Positions 23,839-32,265 of a DNA stretch of 64,000 bases are shown in pieces (position 1 is the stretch's first letter; the number at the start of each line of letters is the position of its first letter). The notes under the pieces were generated by a model, which did not search any database, was not told the DNA's origin, and saw only the letters and a program-made list of their open reading frames with translations. This stretch comes from Lachnospiraceae bacterium (GTDB taxonomy: Bacteria; Bacillota; Clostridia; Lachnospirales; Lachnospiraceae): positions 40,124 through 104,123 of the forward strand of contig JAFRSU010000033.1 in NCBI GenBank assembly GCA_017427415.1. Direction: 5' to 3'. The translations under genes were made by a program, and so were the position numbers.

Positions 23839-23983
23839 TTTCTCCACCTCTTCTTTCGCGAAACATTTCCTTAATCTTCTCTTCTATAAAAGGGGCCCAC
23901 CAATCCCTGTATCCCTCTAGGTTAGGATGGATCGGGTCATGCATAAATCTTTTATAATCGTCAGCACTTATACTGTTATGCAT
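23822..23983 (-). pseudogene. SGNH/GDSL hydrolase remnant, C-terminal fragment
   Basis: A 53-residue frame starting MHNSISADDYKRFM and carrying HDPIHPNLEGYRDWW, the block V motif of SGNH hydrolases (catalytic Asp-x-x-His). The blocks with the nucleophile Ser, Gly and Asn are absent, and stop codons lie directly upstream in frame. It is best read as what is left of a full-length hydrolase gene after deletion. The break lies between this fragment and tRNA-Gly, a typical integration target. Confidence 0.65.
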
Positions 23984-24081
23984 ACTTTATCATATAGTAT
24001 ATCGGCATTTCTTTACTTATTCATAACATTCTAAAGTGTCAATTATCTCATCTATTGCTTCAAAACAGCAAAAAACAACGT

Positions 24082-24109
24082 TGTCCCCAAAATGTCCCCA
24101 TTTGTCCCC
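24082..24109. repeat. Three phased TGTCCCC repeats
   Basis: TGTCCCC occurs at 24082, 24093 and 24103, that is every 10-11 bp, about one helical turn. A palindrome ACAACGTTGT lies just before (24075-24084). It sits downstream of tRNA-Gly, in the gap left by the truncated hydrolase. Confidence 0.6.
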
Positions 24110-24118
24110 AAAATTTAA

Positions 24119-24163
24119 AGCAAAATAAAAAGCGGAAGTACTGATAAACTCAGGACTTCCGCT
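24119..24163 (-). terminator. Terminator of tRNA-Gly
   Basis: On the minus strand AGCGGAAGT-C-CTGA pairs with TCAG-T-ACTTCCGCT (24131-24163) and is followed by TTTTTATTTTG. Confidence 0.8.
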
Positions 24164-24174
24164 CCATAAGAAGA

Positions 24175-24246
24175 AGCGCGAGACGGGGATCGAACCCGCG
24201 ATCTTCGCCTTGGCAAGGCGACGTACTACCACTGTACCACTCGCGC
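24175..24246 (-). tRNA. tRNA-Gly (GCC)
   Basis: Acceptor GCGCGAG pairs with CTCGCGC. D-stem GTAC/GTAC, anticodon loop TTGCCAA with anticodon GCC, T-loop TTCGATC. All four stems pair. CCA is not encoded. Confidence 0.95.
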
Positions 24247-24359
24247 ATCATCGTGCTTCTCTCGAGCACGAATGATATATTACACCATAGAATCTGTTTT
24301 GTCAACACCTTTTTTAAATTTTTTTAAAAAAACTTATTTTTTGTACAAAATATCAAATT

Positions 24360-25082
24360 CTATTTATATATTATGGATACTCCGTCAAGTACATAGGTCC
24401 TTGACCAGCCGCCGTAAAATGTATAAGGCGCCATTACCGCAACAAATTCATCCCCGTTGATATAGTAATTGAAATCTGCTTCTTTTATCCCGTCTACGTA
24501 TTTGTCAATATCAAAATCCATACCTCTGAAATCGGGATCATCTTTTAAAGCCTTCTTATATTTCTCTTTAATCTCTTTATATGATAAGCCGGTGATCTTG
24601 CCGGGCTTTAAAAGCTTACCTGTATTAAGATCAAATGTATAGCCCTGGGTAAAACTATTTGATACTCCGCCTGCCCACCAATATCTGTTCTCGATTATGC
24701 TGACATAATCTGTTCCGTAAGAATGTACTTCCTGCTTAAAGTTATCATTATATATTGCGTTTTCTCTTCCATCCTTAACATCTTCTTCGGCGATTGCATA
24801 TAAACTCTTATAATCGAGCTTTTTAACACACTTTTTTAATGTTTTGTTGATCTTCTTGATCCCTTTTTGTAAACCGACTAAAACAAGTCTCTCATAATAG
24901 CAGTTTGCAATTATGGAATTTCCGTTTTCTCCGGTAAATGTCTTAACCTTATCCGTAGTGGTATGATAGAAATCCCACCATGTGTACTCTTCATCTGCAG
25001 AAACAGCGATGTTACCCCATACAGACACAACCATTACCAATACCATCAATAAGCTGAGTAATTTTCCTAAATACTTTTTCAT
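24360..25082 (-). CDS. Secreted DUF3298/RsiV-like protein
   Basis: A protein of 240 residues from the ATG at 25082, with a signal peptide (MKKYLGKLLSLLMVLV to about VSADEE). The mature part has the pattern of DUF4163/DUF3298 proteins: an N-terminal helical-beta half, then TQGYTFDLNTGKLL, a helix YKEIKEKYKKAL and the last strands YINGDEFVAVMAPYTFYGGW. Relatives include the extracytoplasmic lysozyme-sensing half of RsiV, but no membrane helix or sigma factor is present here. An in-frame ATG lies 30 bases upstream. Between AAAGGAG and the chosen ATG is a small hairpin AGCGT-GAAA-ACGCT, which could bring the two together. Confidence 0.7.
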   Translation of the reverse strand: MKKYLGKLLSLLMVLVMVVSVWGNIAVSADEEYTWWDFYHTTTDKVKTFTGENGNSIIANCYYERLVLVGLQKGIKKINKTLKKCVKKLDYKSLYAIAEEDVKDGRENAIYNDNFKQEVHSYGTDYVSIIENRYWWAGGVSNSFTQGYTFDLNTGKLLKPGKITGLSYKEIKEKYKKALKDDPDFRGMDFDIDKYVDGIKEADFNYYINGDEFVAVMAPYTFYGGWSRTYVLDGVSIIYK

Positions 25083-25124
25083 CTTTCCAGCGTTTTCACG
25101 CTCTCCTTTCATAGACTGGCTACA

Positions 25125-25499
25125 TTATATCTCAAATCTTTTCGACCTGTCAAATGTTCTTTGGGTTATTCTTTTTGCCTCATCCTCCCCTACCGCCATC
25201 CTCACGCCGAAAACACCGTCTTTGGCAGGCATGATTCCCTTCAGGAATACCTGGGCTATATGACGTATGCACGAAGAGCATTCATATATGTCTTTTAGTA
25301 CAAAAGCCGGCTCTATACTCGTCTCATCAGGCTCTTTTTTGATCTCGGAGAGGTAGACATGCACCATATAAGCTGCTGTCCGCCTTTCAAGCTGTGTGTT
25401 TTCGGCACTTCCTGCCGAAAGAAGTTCTCCCAGATACAATTCAAACTCATCGGGGTTAAACTCTCCAAACAGCATACTGTAAAAATCCTTTATCGACAT
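25125..25499 (-). CDS. Hypothetical protein, 124 residues
   Basis: I do not recognise this protein. It is soluble, acidic and mainly helical, beginning MSIKDFYSMLFGEFNPDEF, with a YECSSCIRHIAQVFLKG segment that contains a C-x2-C pair and a GVFGVRM strand. The start follows GGGATATGTCG-type context with only a weak ribosome site, 12 bases after the GH27 coding sequence, so it probably belongs to the same transcript. The gene after it encodes the secreted DUF3298-like protein. Confidence 0.55.
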   Translation of the reverse strand: MSIKDFYSMLFGEFNPDEFELYLGELLSAGSAENTQLERRTAAYMVHVYLSEIKKEPDETSIEPAFVLKDIYECSSCIRHIAQVFLKGIMPAKDGVFGVRMAVGEDEAKRITQRTFDRSKRFEI

Positions 25500-25511
25500 A
25501 TCCCTATTCCT

Positions 25512-27320
25512 TTAGCATGCCTTGATCTTTATCGTATAACAGTCACAGGCTGCAAGTTCGCTTACTTTAAATACCTGCTCGTTTGTATCCCATTCCTCTC
25601 CTGTCCAGAGATTAGTCACCATATACTTATCTCCTTTTATAAATGAAGCAAAAGGAATATCGGAGGCACTTATCTTAAAATCACCGGTCTGTTTTCTTTC
25701 ACTTACATTGATAAATGATATAGCTGCTCCTCCATCCGATAACGGCTTTACAAGTATATCCACACGGTCATTATCTATAATATAATCTTTGGCCGGATTT
25801 TGTGATTCTACGCTCGTAGAAAGGCGTTTTGCCTGGAATCCCAGGGCATCCTGATTTAACGCTATCAGTCTTTCATTAGCTATGATCTCATATATCCAGT
25901 CACCCTTCTTTACTCTTCTTAAGTCAAGTCCGAGCATAAGGGGGGAATTCATCATACATCACATGACCATGTGTGTCTTACACTGGATATCGGTCAGACC
26001 GTCCATGCCGATCATCAGCATATCGGGATCGTTCCAGCCCTTATCAAGTCCTGCAAATTCATCCATGACTACTGCTTTGTTGTACTGGGATGTAACGGAT
26101 GGTGTCCCCGGATCATACCATCTGCCTATACCCGGATTACCGTCCCAGCCTACACGGAAGGTGATGTCATTCAGTATCCTCCAGGAATCTCCCACCTTGT
26201 ATCCCCAATTCTGAGGCTGGGTCTTGCCCCACTCACATATGGAAAGGATTATATCATTATCCGGGGCTGCCTCATTAAATCCCTTTAACAGTTCTGCATA
26301 GGAATTAAGAGTATTCTCCTGTCTTCTGTGATTCATAAGACGGATCACATTCTTACCCTTCTTTAACTTGACAGGGATTGCTTTTGACCATCTGAAAGCT
26401 TCCTTTCCATCGGAAGCCTCTAGAAAATCATCATATATCAGTTTAGAACCGTCTTCATTATCCACTGCGATCTGAAGCCATTCACCTGCTCCAGGTTCAC
26501 GCCCTGTGGCATATTCTATAAATAGGTCATATTCTGCGTATTCCCATGAATCAGGGATTCCTGCATTGATGTTAAAACATAGTTCTCCGCTCATGTCGCC
26601 TACAGGTGTAGTACCGGTATTCGTACCGTCAAAAGTACCTATATCAGTTACATATTTAGTACCGTTTTCATCTTCTGCTGCTTTTATACCGACACCTTTA
26701 AGTCTGCCATCTGCTGCAGACAGACAGATGGTGTGTATCTCCTTTTTGTCAGCTCCGGTAAGTACCAACTTTATTCCCTTGATATTTGGAGCATATGTAA
26801 AGCGTGCATTTTCCGGATTGGAAAATGTGGCATTATCAAACATGTAATAGCAGTTATCAACCTTTATAAAATCAACTCCCCAGTCAATATAGGACTTGGC
26901 ATCCACCGCCTCATGCATATACGTACCGACAGCGGCACCTGCACAGAGGTTGGTGCCTATATCATTGTACATACCGAACTTAAGGCCCTTTGCATGGATA
27001 TAGTCTGCAAGTGCCCTAAAACCTGAGGGAAACTTCTTAGGCTCATTTACGAGCTTCCCGTCCTCTCTTTCGGGCTTGTAGCAGCCGTCATCGAGCACAC
27101 AGTAGCTGTAGCCGAGCTTATTAAGGCCAAGCTCCACTATTTTATCTGCCATAGCTTTGGTAAGAGCCTCAGTATTTCCGCTTCCGAAAGCATTCCAACT
27201 GTTCCAGCCCATAGCAGGAAGTCTGTTCTTCTTTTTATTATATAGTACTTCTCCGTTTTTAAATGCGTCAAAACGAAATGCATCGCTTTTTAAAGGGGTA
27301 GGTATCATGTTTTTTTCCAT
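25512..27320 (-). pseudogene. GH27 alpha-galactosidase interrupted by an in-frame TGA
   Basis: The frame of 603 codons reads as one GH27 enzyme, broken by TGA at 25959-25961. The N-terminal barrel begins MGWNSWNAFG; the nucleophile Asp is in FIKVDNCYY and the acid/base Asp follows the WRILNDI segment. Between them lies an inserted beta-rich module of about 200 residues. After the TGA the frame continues CMMNSPLMLGLDLR and the C-terminal beta domain. In GH27 this position is normally Trp-Cys-Met, so TGG has become TGA. The start at 27320 follows CAGGAGA. No signal peptide: intracellular. Either inactive, or made by occasional read-through. Confidence 0.85.
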
Positions 27321-27342
27321 TGGGTTCTCCTGATCATTCACT

Positions 27343-28548
27343 TTATTCTTTTACGGCCTGTTTTAAACGGTCCAGACCTTCCAGTACCGTTGCTCTAGGG
27401 CAGGCAAGGTTCATTCTTAGGAATTTACCGCCGTTTCCGCCGTATATAGCTCCATCGGATAAAAACAGTCCGGTTTTTCTTCTTAGCACATCGGAGGCAC
27501 AAAGTTCAGCCGGATCGACATCTCCTGTCTTCTCGCCCTTTACATATGCATCGCACTTTTTGTAATCCCAGCCGCTTATATCTATCCACATGAGATATGT
27601 GGCATGGCTTTCCACCACATGAAGCACAGGTATCTCTTTTTTGATGTATTCACGGGCTATTTTTTTATTTTCTGCCAGATATCCTCTTAATTCATCGAGC
27701 CATTCGCCGCCTCCCGTAAATGCCGCCGTAGCTGCCACACAGGCAAATACATTGGGTTCTGCTACTTCATCGGTATTTATGCCTCTCCAGACCTTAAACC
27801 TCAGAAAATCATCCGGTACGCATATGGCGGCAGTCTGGATACCCGCTATGTTAAAGGTCTTGGTAGGTGCCAGGCACGTGATACTTACCTTTCTGCATTC
27901 CTCTGATACAGACCCGAACGGGATATACTCATATCCGGGATCCAGAAGATCACAGTGTATCTCATCGGATATGACGGTCACATTGTACTTTACCGCCAGC
28001 TCACCTATCTTTTTAAGCTGCTCTTTTGTCCAGATATTTCCGGAAGGATTCTGCGGGTTGCAGAGTATGAAGAGTGTAGCCATCGGATCGGACATCTTCT
28101 CTTCCAGGTCATCCATATCCATGTGGTAGGTCCCGTTTTCATATTTTAACGGGCTCTCGTACACTCTGCATCCGTTATTAAGGACCGAATTAAAGAAAAT
28201 ATTATAAACGGGAGTCTGTATTATCACCTTTTCATTAGGTGTAGTCAGCTTTCTCACTATGGATGAAATGGCAGGTATGACACCTGTACAGAACATGAGC
28301 CATTCGGGTTTCATCTTATACCCATGTCTTTTATCCCACCAGTTTATATACGCATTATACCAGGCATCATCCACATCGGTATAGCCGAATACGCCGTGCT
28401 CCGCTCTTTTTTTAAGTGCCTCCGTTACACACGGTGCCGTCCTAAAATCCATATCGGCTACCCACATCGGGAGCACATTCTCATCCACATCCCATTTCAT
28501 GGAGCCGGTACCGCGGCGGTTTACCTGTTCGTCAAAATTGTATTTCAT
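27343..28548 (-). CDS. patB: MalY/PatB family PLP-dependent C-S lyase
   Basis: A 401-residue fold-type I PLP enzyme. The N-terminal LPMWVADMDF is the MalY/PatB hallmark; FILCNPQNPSGNIW, VISDEIHCDLL and the Schiff-base lysine in APTKTFNIAG follow in order, and FLRMNLACPR carries the carboxylate-binding Arg. Such enzymes cleave cystathionine or cysteine to pyruvate, ammonia and a thiol. The annotation as aminotransferase in some databases reflects only the fold. The stop codon lies 22 bases before the GH27 start, so the two genes are probably co-transcribed. Start has GGGAGGAAC upstream. Confidence 0.9.
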   Translation of the reverse strand: MKYNFDEQVNRRGTGSMKWDVDENVLPMWVADMDFRTAPCVTEALKKRAEHGVFGYTDVDDAWYNAYINWWDKRHGYKMKPEWLMFCTGVIPAISSIVRKLTTPNEKVIIQTPVYNIFFNSVLNNGCRVYESPLKYENGTYHMDMDDLEEKMSDPMATLFILCNPQNPSGNIWTKEQLKKIGELAVKYNVTVISDEIHCDLLDPGYEYIPFGSVSEECRKVSITCLAPTKTFNIAGIQTAAICVPDDFLRFKVWRGINTDEVAEPNVFACVAATAAFTGGGEWLDELRGYLAENKKIAREYIKKEIPVLHVVESHATYLMWIDISGWDYKKCDAYVKGEKTGDVDPAELCASDVLRRKTGLFLSDGAIYGGNGGKFLRMNLACPRATVLEGLDRLKQAVKE

Positions 28549-28559
28549 ATCGTTCCTCC

Positions 28560-29714
28560 CTAATTAACATAAGAGTGCTCGACCGTGATCACACAGTTAT
28601 ACCTCTTATCCACTTCCTTTAAGGCTTCACCTATATCTGCCGAAAACTTCTTACATTCATCCTTCTTATAAGAATAAGGAAGCACCAGATCGAATATCAG
28701 ATTTATCTGTTCTATACCGGATACCATCCTGAAATCATGTATTGTCGCTTCAGGCTCTTTGTCCCGGACTATGCCACTTACAACACATTTAACGTTATTT
28801 ACCGTCTCGTTATCGGTATCTATCGGATCCATATGGATGACCAGGAATATATTCATCTCCGCCAGCACATCGTGCTCTATCTTATCCACTATCTCATGTG
28901 CCGTCTCCATGGCCAGAGTGTTCTTGATCTCGGCATGGATAGAAGCCATACGTCTGGTGGGTCCGTAACTGTGAACGATCAGGTCATGGGTGCCTTCGAT
29001 ACCATCATATGACATCACTTTATCGCATATCTGCCGGTAGAGCTCCTCCGGTACTGCCTCGCCCAGAAGAGGCTCTATAGTATCCCTTGCCACACTTATA
29101 CCGGCCCAGAAAACCATGATGGCCACTATGCAGCCCACATATCCGTCCACATTGAGGTCAAATATCTTATATATAAGAAGCGAACATATGGCAGCCGATG
29201 TAACGAATACATCTCCTAATGCATCCTTTGCCGTTGCGAGCAACACCTTTGAATCTATCTTTTTTCCAAGCTTCCTGTTAAAAAGCGACAGCCATACCTT
29301 TATAAGTACAGACACGATAAGTATGATCAATGCAACAGTCGTGATACTAAGGTCCTCCGGATGCAGGATCTTGTCTACAGATGACTTAAAACAGGTAAAT
29401 CCCACTTCCAATATAAGGAAGGATACTATAAGTGCCACTATATACTCATATCTTCCGTGCCCGAAAGGATGCTCTTCATCCGCAGGCTTGGCTGCGAGCT
29501 TCGCCCCCACAAGGCTTATAACAGAAGATGCCGCATCTGACAGGTTGTTAAAGCTGTCTGCGATAACTGCTGACGAATTGATAAGCAGTCCGATTATCAG
29601 CTTTCCTATAAATAAGAAAACATTGCATATGATCCCGACTATACCTGCAAGTACACCGTAGGCTGTCCTGTTTTCCTTATCCTTTATAAAATGTTTTTCA
29701 AGAAACGATGTCAT
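28560..29714 (-). CDS. Cation diffusion facilitator metal transporter
   Basis: A 384-residue transporter with six membrane helices in the first 210 residues and a cytoplasmic C-terminal domain. Metal-site motifs are ADSFNNLSDA in helix 2 and TAKDALGDVF in helix 5, both with the paired polar/Asp residues of the CDF family. EEHPFGHGRYEY after helix 2 is also typical. It exports Zn, Co, Mn or Fe; the NLSDA/ALGDV pairing does not settle the metal. The start at 29714 (MTSFLEKHF) is the conserved N-terminus; the frame is open for 30 more codons upstream but without family support. No recognisable metal riboswitch upstream. Confidence 0.9.
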   Translation of the reverse strand: MTSFLEKHFIKDKENRTAYGVLAGIVGIICNVFLFIGKLIIGLLINSSAVIADSFNNLSDAASSVISLVGAKLAAKPADEEHPFGHGRYEYIVALIVSFLILEVGFTCFKSSVDKILHPEDLSITTVALIILIVSVLIKVWLSLFNRKLGKKIDSKVLLATAKDALGDVFVTSAAICSLLIYKIFDLNVDGYVGCIVAIMVFWAGISVARDTIEPLLGEAVPEELYRQICDKVMSYDGIEGTHDLIVHSYGPTRRMASIHAEIKNTLAMETAHEIVDKIEHDVLAEMNIFLVIHMDPIDTDNETVNNVKCVVSGIVRDKEPEATIHDFRMVSGIEQINLIFDLVLPYSYKKDECKKFSADIGEALKEVDKRYNCVITVEHSYVN

Positions 29715-29945
29715 TTTCTTAAAACCGCCCGCTTTTGTTTTGCAGACGGACCCCCAAATCATATTATTACCGGAACCGTATCTTTCAGATAAATGCCCCG
29801 GCAAAGCCCAACCACTAATAGATTATAAGTCAAAACAGGTAAAAAAACAAGAATCAATATACGTATTATCTTGTCCGAAAAACCGCATAAAACGGGCACT
29901 TCCGGGATTTTCAAAAAAAATTTTTAAAAATATTCAAAATAATGC

Positions 29946-29974
29946 TTGACAAATAATATTATACGTCGTATAGT
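29946..29974 (+). promoter_or_regulatory. Promoter of the PadR operon
   Basis: TTGACA at 29946-29951, 17-base spacer, TATAGT at 29969-29974. Confidence 0.82.
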
Positions 29975-29985
29975 ATTATACGTCG
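29959..29985. promoter_or_regulatory. Operator overlapping the PadR promoter
   Basis: ATTATACGTCG occurs twice (29959-29969 and 29976-29986). The first copy forms the palindrome ATACGTCGTAT (29961-29971) across the spacer and -10 box. This is where an autoregulating PadR repressor would bind. Confidence 0.6.
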
Positions 29986-30024
29986 ACAAGATATTGTATG
30001 AGTTACAATATGATACAACACATA

Positions 30025-30168
30025 GGTTGACATACGAAAAGCCGAGTAAGCTCGCTTACATAGGCTTTGAGAATGTCAACCGCCCAAACACCGAGAAGAA
30101 GCGTTTTAATAAAACGCGAGATTCGAGGTGTTTGCAGGATTGCGAGAGTGCGAAGCACGAAGCAATCC
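30025..30168 (+). promoter_or_regulatory. Three consecutive long hairpins in the PadR-operon leader
   Basis: Hairpin A (30025-30081): GGTTGACAT/ATGTCAACC, then AAAGCC/GGCTTT, then GTAAG/CTTAC. Hairpin B (30085-30134): CAAACACC/GGTGTTTG with inner GCGTTTT/AAAACGC. Hairpin C (30137-30168): GGATTGC/GCAATCC with inner GTGC/GCAC. All named arms are perfect. They fill the roughly 240-nt leader between promoter and padR. No T-tract follows any of them. I do not recognise a known riboswitch. Confidence 0.7.
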
Positions 30169-30218
30169 GTTGTATCGATCCAACCAAAATAGAAAAATAT
30201 AAAGAAAGGAATGATAGG

Positions 30219-30545
30219 ATGACTTACCAATTAACAGCTCCGCTTTTGGACGCATGTGTACTGGGCGTTGTGGAAAAGGAAGATGTATACGGATACACAC
30301 TGACACAGCGTGTCATGGATGTAGTAGATATCTCCGAATCAACACTCTACCCGGTGCTGCGCCGTTTGCAAAAGTCCGGTCTGCTTGAGACCTACGATGT
30401 ACCTTATCAGGGCAGGAACCGAAGGTACTACCGCATCACACCGCCGGGTCGTGAGCAGCTGGGGTTCTTCAGAAGCGAATGGATCACTTACAAAGATAAC
30501 ATCGATCTTCTGCTCGGTGTAAACAAACTTTTAACAGCAAACTGA
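30219..30545 (+). CDS. PadR family transcriptional regulator
   Basis: A 108-residue winged-helix regulator. It begins MTYQLTAPLLDACVLGVVEKE, the normal PadR N-terminus, and has the recognition region ISESTLYPVLRRLQKSGLLETY followed by the wing RRYYRITPPGREQL. The start at 30219 has GAAAGGA eight bases upstream. The frame is open far upstream through the leader hairpins and even the promoter, so that extension is not used. It is first in an operon with DUF1700 and DUF4097 genes, a widespread Firmicute arrangement linked to envelope sensing. Probably autoregulated through the ATACGTCGTAT operator. Confidence 0.93.
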   Translation: MTYQLTAPLLDACVLGVVEKEDVYGYTLTQRVMDVVDISESTLYPVLRRLQKSGLLETYDVPYQGRNRRYYRITPPGREQLGFFRSEWITYKDNIDLLLGVNKLLTAN

Positions 30546-30611
30546 TAATTATGATTTCCAAAATCTATATATAAAGATCAACAAAATATAATACCCAGGA
30601 GGAAAAATAAA

Positions 30612-31211
30612 ATGGATAAGCAAACCTTTTTACAGGAGCTTGATTACCGGCTGCGTCATATGCCGGAAGAAGACAAATTAGACGCAATAGAATACTACAG
30701 TGAATATATCGATGACTTAAACCTTCCACCCGACAGCGATATATGCATACACCTCGGAAGTCCTAAAGAAGTAGCCCGTCAGATCATCGCCGACACTACC
30801 GAACGAAGAATTGATGAGCAGCAGGAAAAACAGACCACCAAAGGCTTCGGCAAGATCCTGTGGCTGACGATACTCGGCATATTTGCATCTCCCATAGCAC
30901 TTCCGCTTGCTATCGCAGCCATAGCGATCATATTTGCAGGTCTGATCACAGTTGGTTCTGTTGTATTTGCATTCGGTGTATCCGGTATAGCATGTATCAT
31001 AAGCGGTGCTGCCGTATCTGTAGCATCATTTACCGCAGCAGGTATAGGATCAAAGCTTGCCATACTCGGCTCCGGATTGTTCGTGATCGGCTTAGGGATC
31101 ATGTTCATTCTCTTAACCGCAGCTATGGCACGCGGCATCGTTTCACTCATTTCCTCTATCATCAAGAAGAGGATCATGAAAAACAAATCAAGAAAGGCTC
31201 AGGTGGCATAA
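30612..31211 (+). CDS. DUF1700 (HAAS domain) membrane protein
   Basis: A 199-residue protein. The N-terminal cytoplasmic part LQELDYRLRHMPEEDKLDAIEYYSEYIDD (split here as LQELDYRLRHMPEED and AIEYYSEYIDD) is the DUF1700/HAAS signature, followed by ILHLGSPKEVARQI-like sequence. Three to four membrane helices rich in Gly, Ala and Ile occupy about residues 80-185, and a basic tail ends the protein. HAAS proteins occur with PadR regulators and are thought to relay membrane or ligand signals to them. It follows padR after 66 bases with an AGGAGG site, and its stop codon abuts the next start. Confidence 0.9.
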   Translation: MDKQTFLQELDYRLRHMPEEDKLDAIEYYSEYIDDLNLPPDSDICIHLGSPKEVARQIIADTTERRIDEQQEKQTTKGFGKILWLTILGIFASPIALPLAIAAIAIIFAGLITVGSVVFAFGVSGIACIISGAAVSVASFTAAGIGSKLAILGSGLFVIGLGIMFILLTAAMARGIVSLISSIIKKRIMKNKSRKAQVA

Positions 31212-32180
31212 ATGAAAAAGACAAAACTCTGGTTGATAATAGGCGTAATACTGATGGTTGCGGGTATCGGACTTGCAGCCGTAGGCACAGTAAGCGGTGC
31301 AACCTGGAACTGGCGATTTAATTTCAGCGATTTTAAGATACATACCGGCTCCGATAATTATATAAAAGATACAAAAGCTCTTGAAGCTTTTGACAAACTC
31401 ATAATAGATACATCAACTATAGATATCAACATCACTAAAGGGAATGAATATTCCATAACTTATTTTGTACCCGAAGATCGGACGCCCGAGATCAGCAGCA
31501 AAAACGGTGTAACCACGATCAACTTTGAAAAAGATAATAGTATTACATTCTTAGATTTCAGTTTCATGTTCAATCATGAAGAAAACTCATATGTAAATAT
31601 AACCATACCCGACTCCGAAGCTGTAAAGGTGATCGATATCACCTCATCAACTGCCGACATAAAGATAAGTTCATTAAGTATAGACGGAAAAATATCTACA
31701 AGTACCGGCGATATCAGACTTGAAAACAATAAAATGGGTGATATGGGCTTCTCTGTATCTACAGGTGATATCTACATTGATAACTGCAGCATAGACAGTT
31801 TGGAGACAAAAGCCTCCACCGGTGAAGTTAAGCTCACAAACAGTGCTATAGCAGGAAAGTACACTTCAAAAACCTCTACCGGCGATGTAACCATATCCGG
31901 TTCCGAACTTGACGGATTTACACTTTCCGGTTCCACCTCTGATGTCACAGTCTCTTCTTCGACCATAGAAAACATAAAGCTCGAAACTTCTACAGGTGAT
32001 ATCAAGCTCGGTCTTAACGGCACCGAAGACGAATACAGCATAGAGATATATACAAGTACCGGAGATATCGATATCGACGGAGAAGAATTTGAAAAGAAGT
32101 ATAAAAAGAATACTTCAGGAAGCAGATCGATCAATATCAATACCTCTACAGGTGATGTTGATATAGATTTTGGAAAGTAA
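31212..32180 (+). CDS. DUF4097 family beta-helix protein
   Basis: A 322-residue protein with one N-terminal membrane anchor (about residues 5-28) and a long extracytoplasmic right-handed beta structure. At least eight copies of an STGD motif (STGDIRLEN, STGDIYIDN, STGEVKLTN, STGDVTISG, STGDIKLGL, STGDIDIDG, STGDVDIDF) mark the turns, the hallmark of DUF4097. The start ATG directly follows the stop of the DUF1700 gene. In this operon type it is the probable sensor or effector at the cell surface; the ligand is unknown. Confidence 0.92.
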   Translation: MKKTKLWLIIGVILMVAGIGLAAVGTVSGATWNWRFNFSDFKIHTGSDNYIKDTKALEAFDKLIIDTSTIDINITKGNEYSITYFVPEDRTPEISSKNGVTTINFEKDNSITFLDFSFMFNHEENSYVNITIPDSEAVKVIDITSSTADIKISSLSIDGKISTSTGDIRLENNKMGDMGFSVSTGDIYIDNCSIDSLETKASTGEVKLTNSAIAGKYTSKTSTGDVTISGSELDGFTLSGSTSDVTVSSSTIENIKLETSTGDIKLGLNGTEDEYSIEIYTSTGDIDIDGEEFEKKYKKNTSGSRSININTSTGDVDIDFGK

Positions 32181-32181
32181 C

Positions 32182-32226
32182 TACAAGAAGAAGCCAGAGC
32201 GCAGCCCCGGCTTCTTCTTGTATTAA
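32182..32226. terminator. Terminator between convergent genes
   Basis: A 14-bp perfect stem TACAAGAAGAAGCC (32182-32195) and GGCTTCTTCTTGTA (32209-32222) with a 13-base loop. It lies between the DUF4097 and GH31 stop codons and may work in both directions, though T-tracts are short. Confidence 0.75.
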
Positions 32227-32265
32227 AATATCTTCACTTCCGATAACACTTACCGACCGGTCATA

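Noticed and set aside
24017..24232. 71-residue protein across tRNA-Gly
   Set aside because: It translates the tRNA gene itself.
25959..25961. Selenocysteine or TGA-as-Trp genetic code
   Set aside because: The family residue is Trp rather than Cys, and TGA ends intact genes such as thrS and the GH25 gene.
29715..29945. Metal riboswitch upstream of the CDF transporter
   Set aside because: I looked for NiCo and yybP-ykoY landmarks and saw none.
29946..30218. N-terminal extension of PadR
   Set aside because: It would start inside the -35 box; the normal PadR N-terminus and ribosome site are at 30219.
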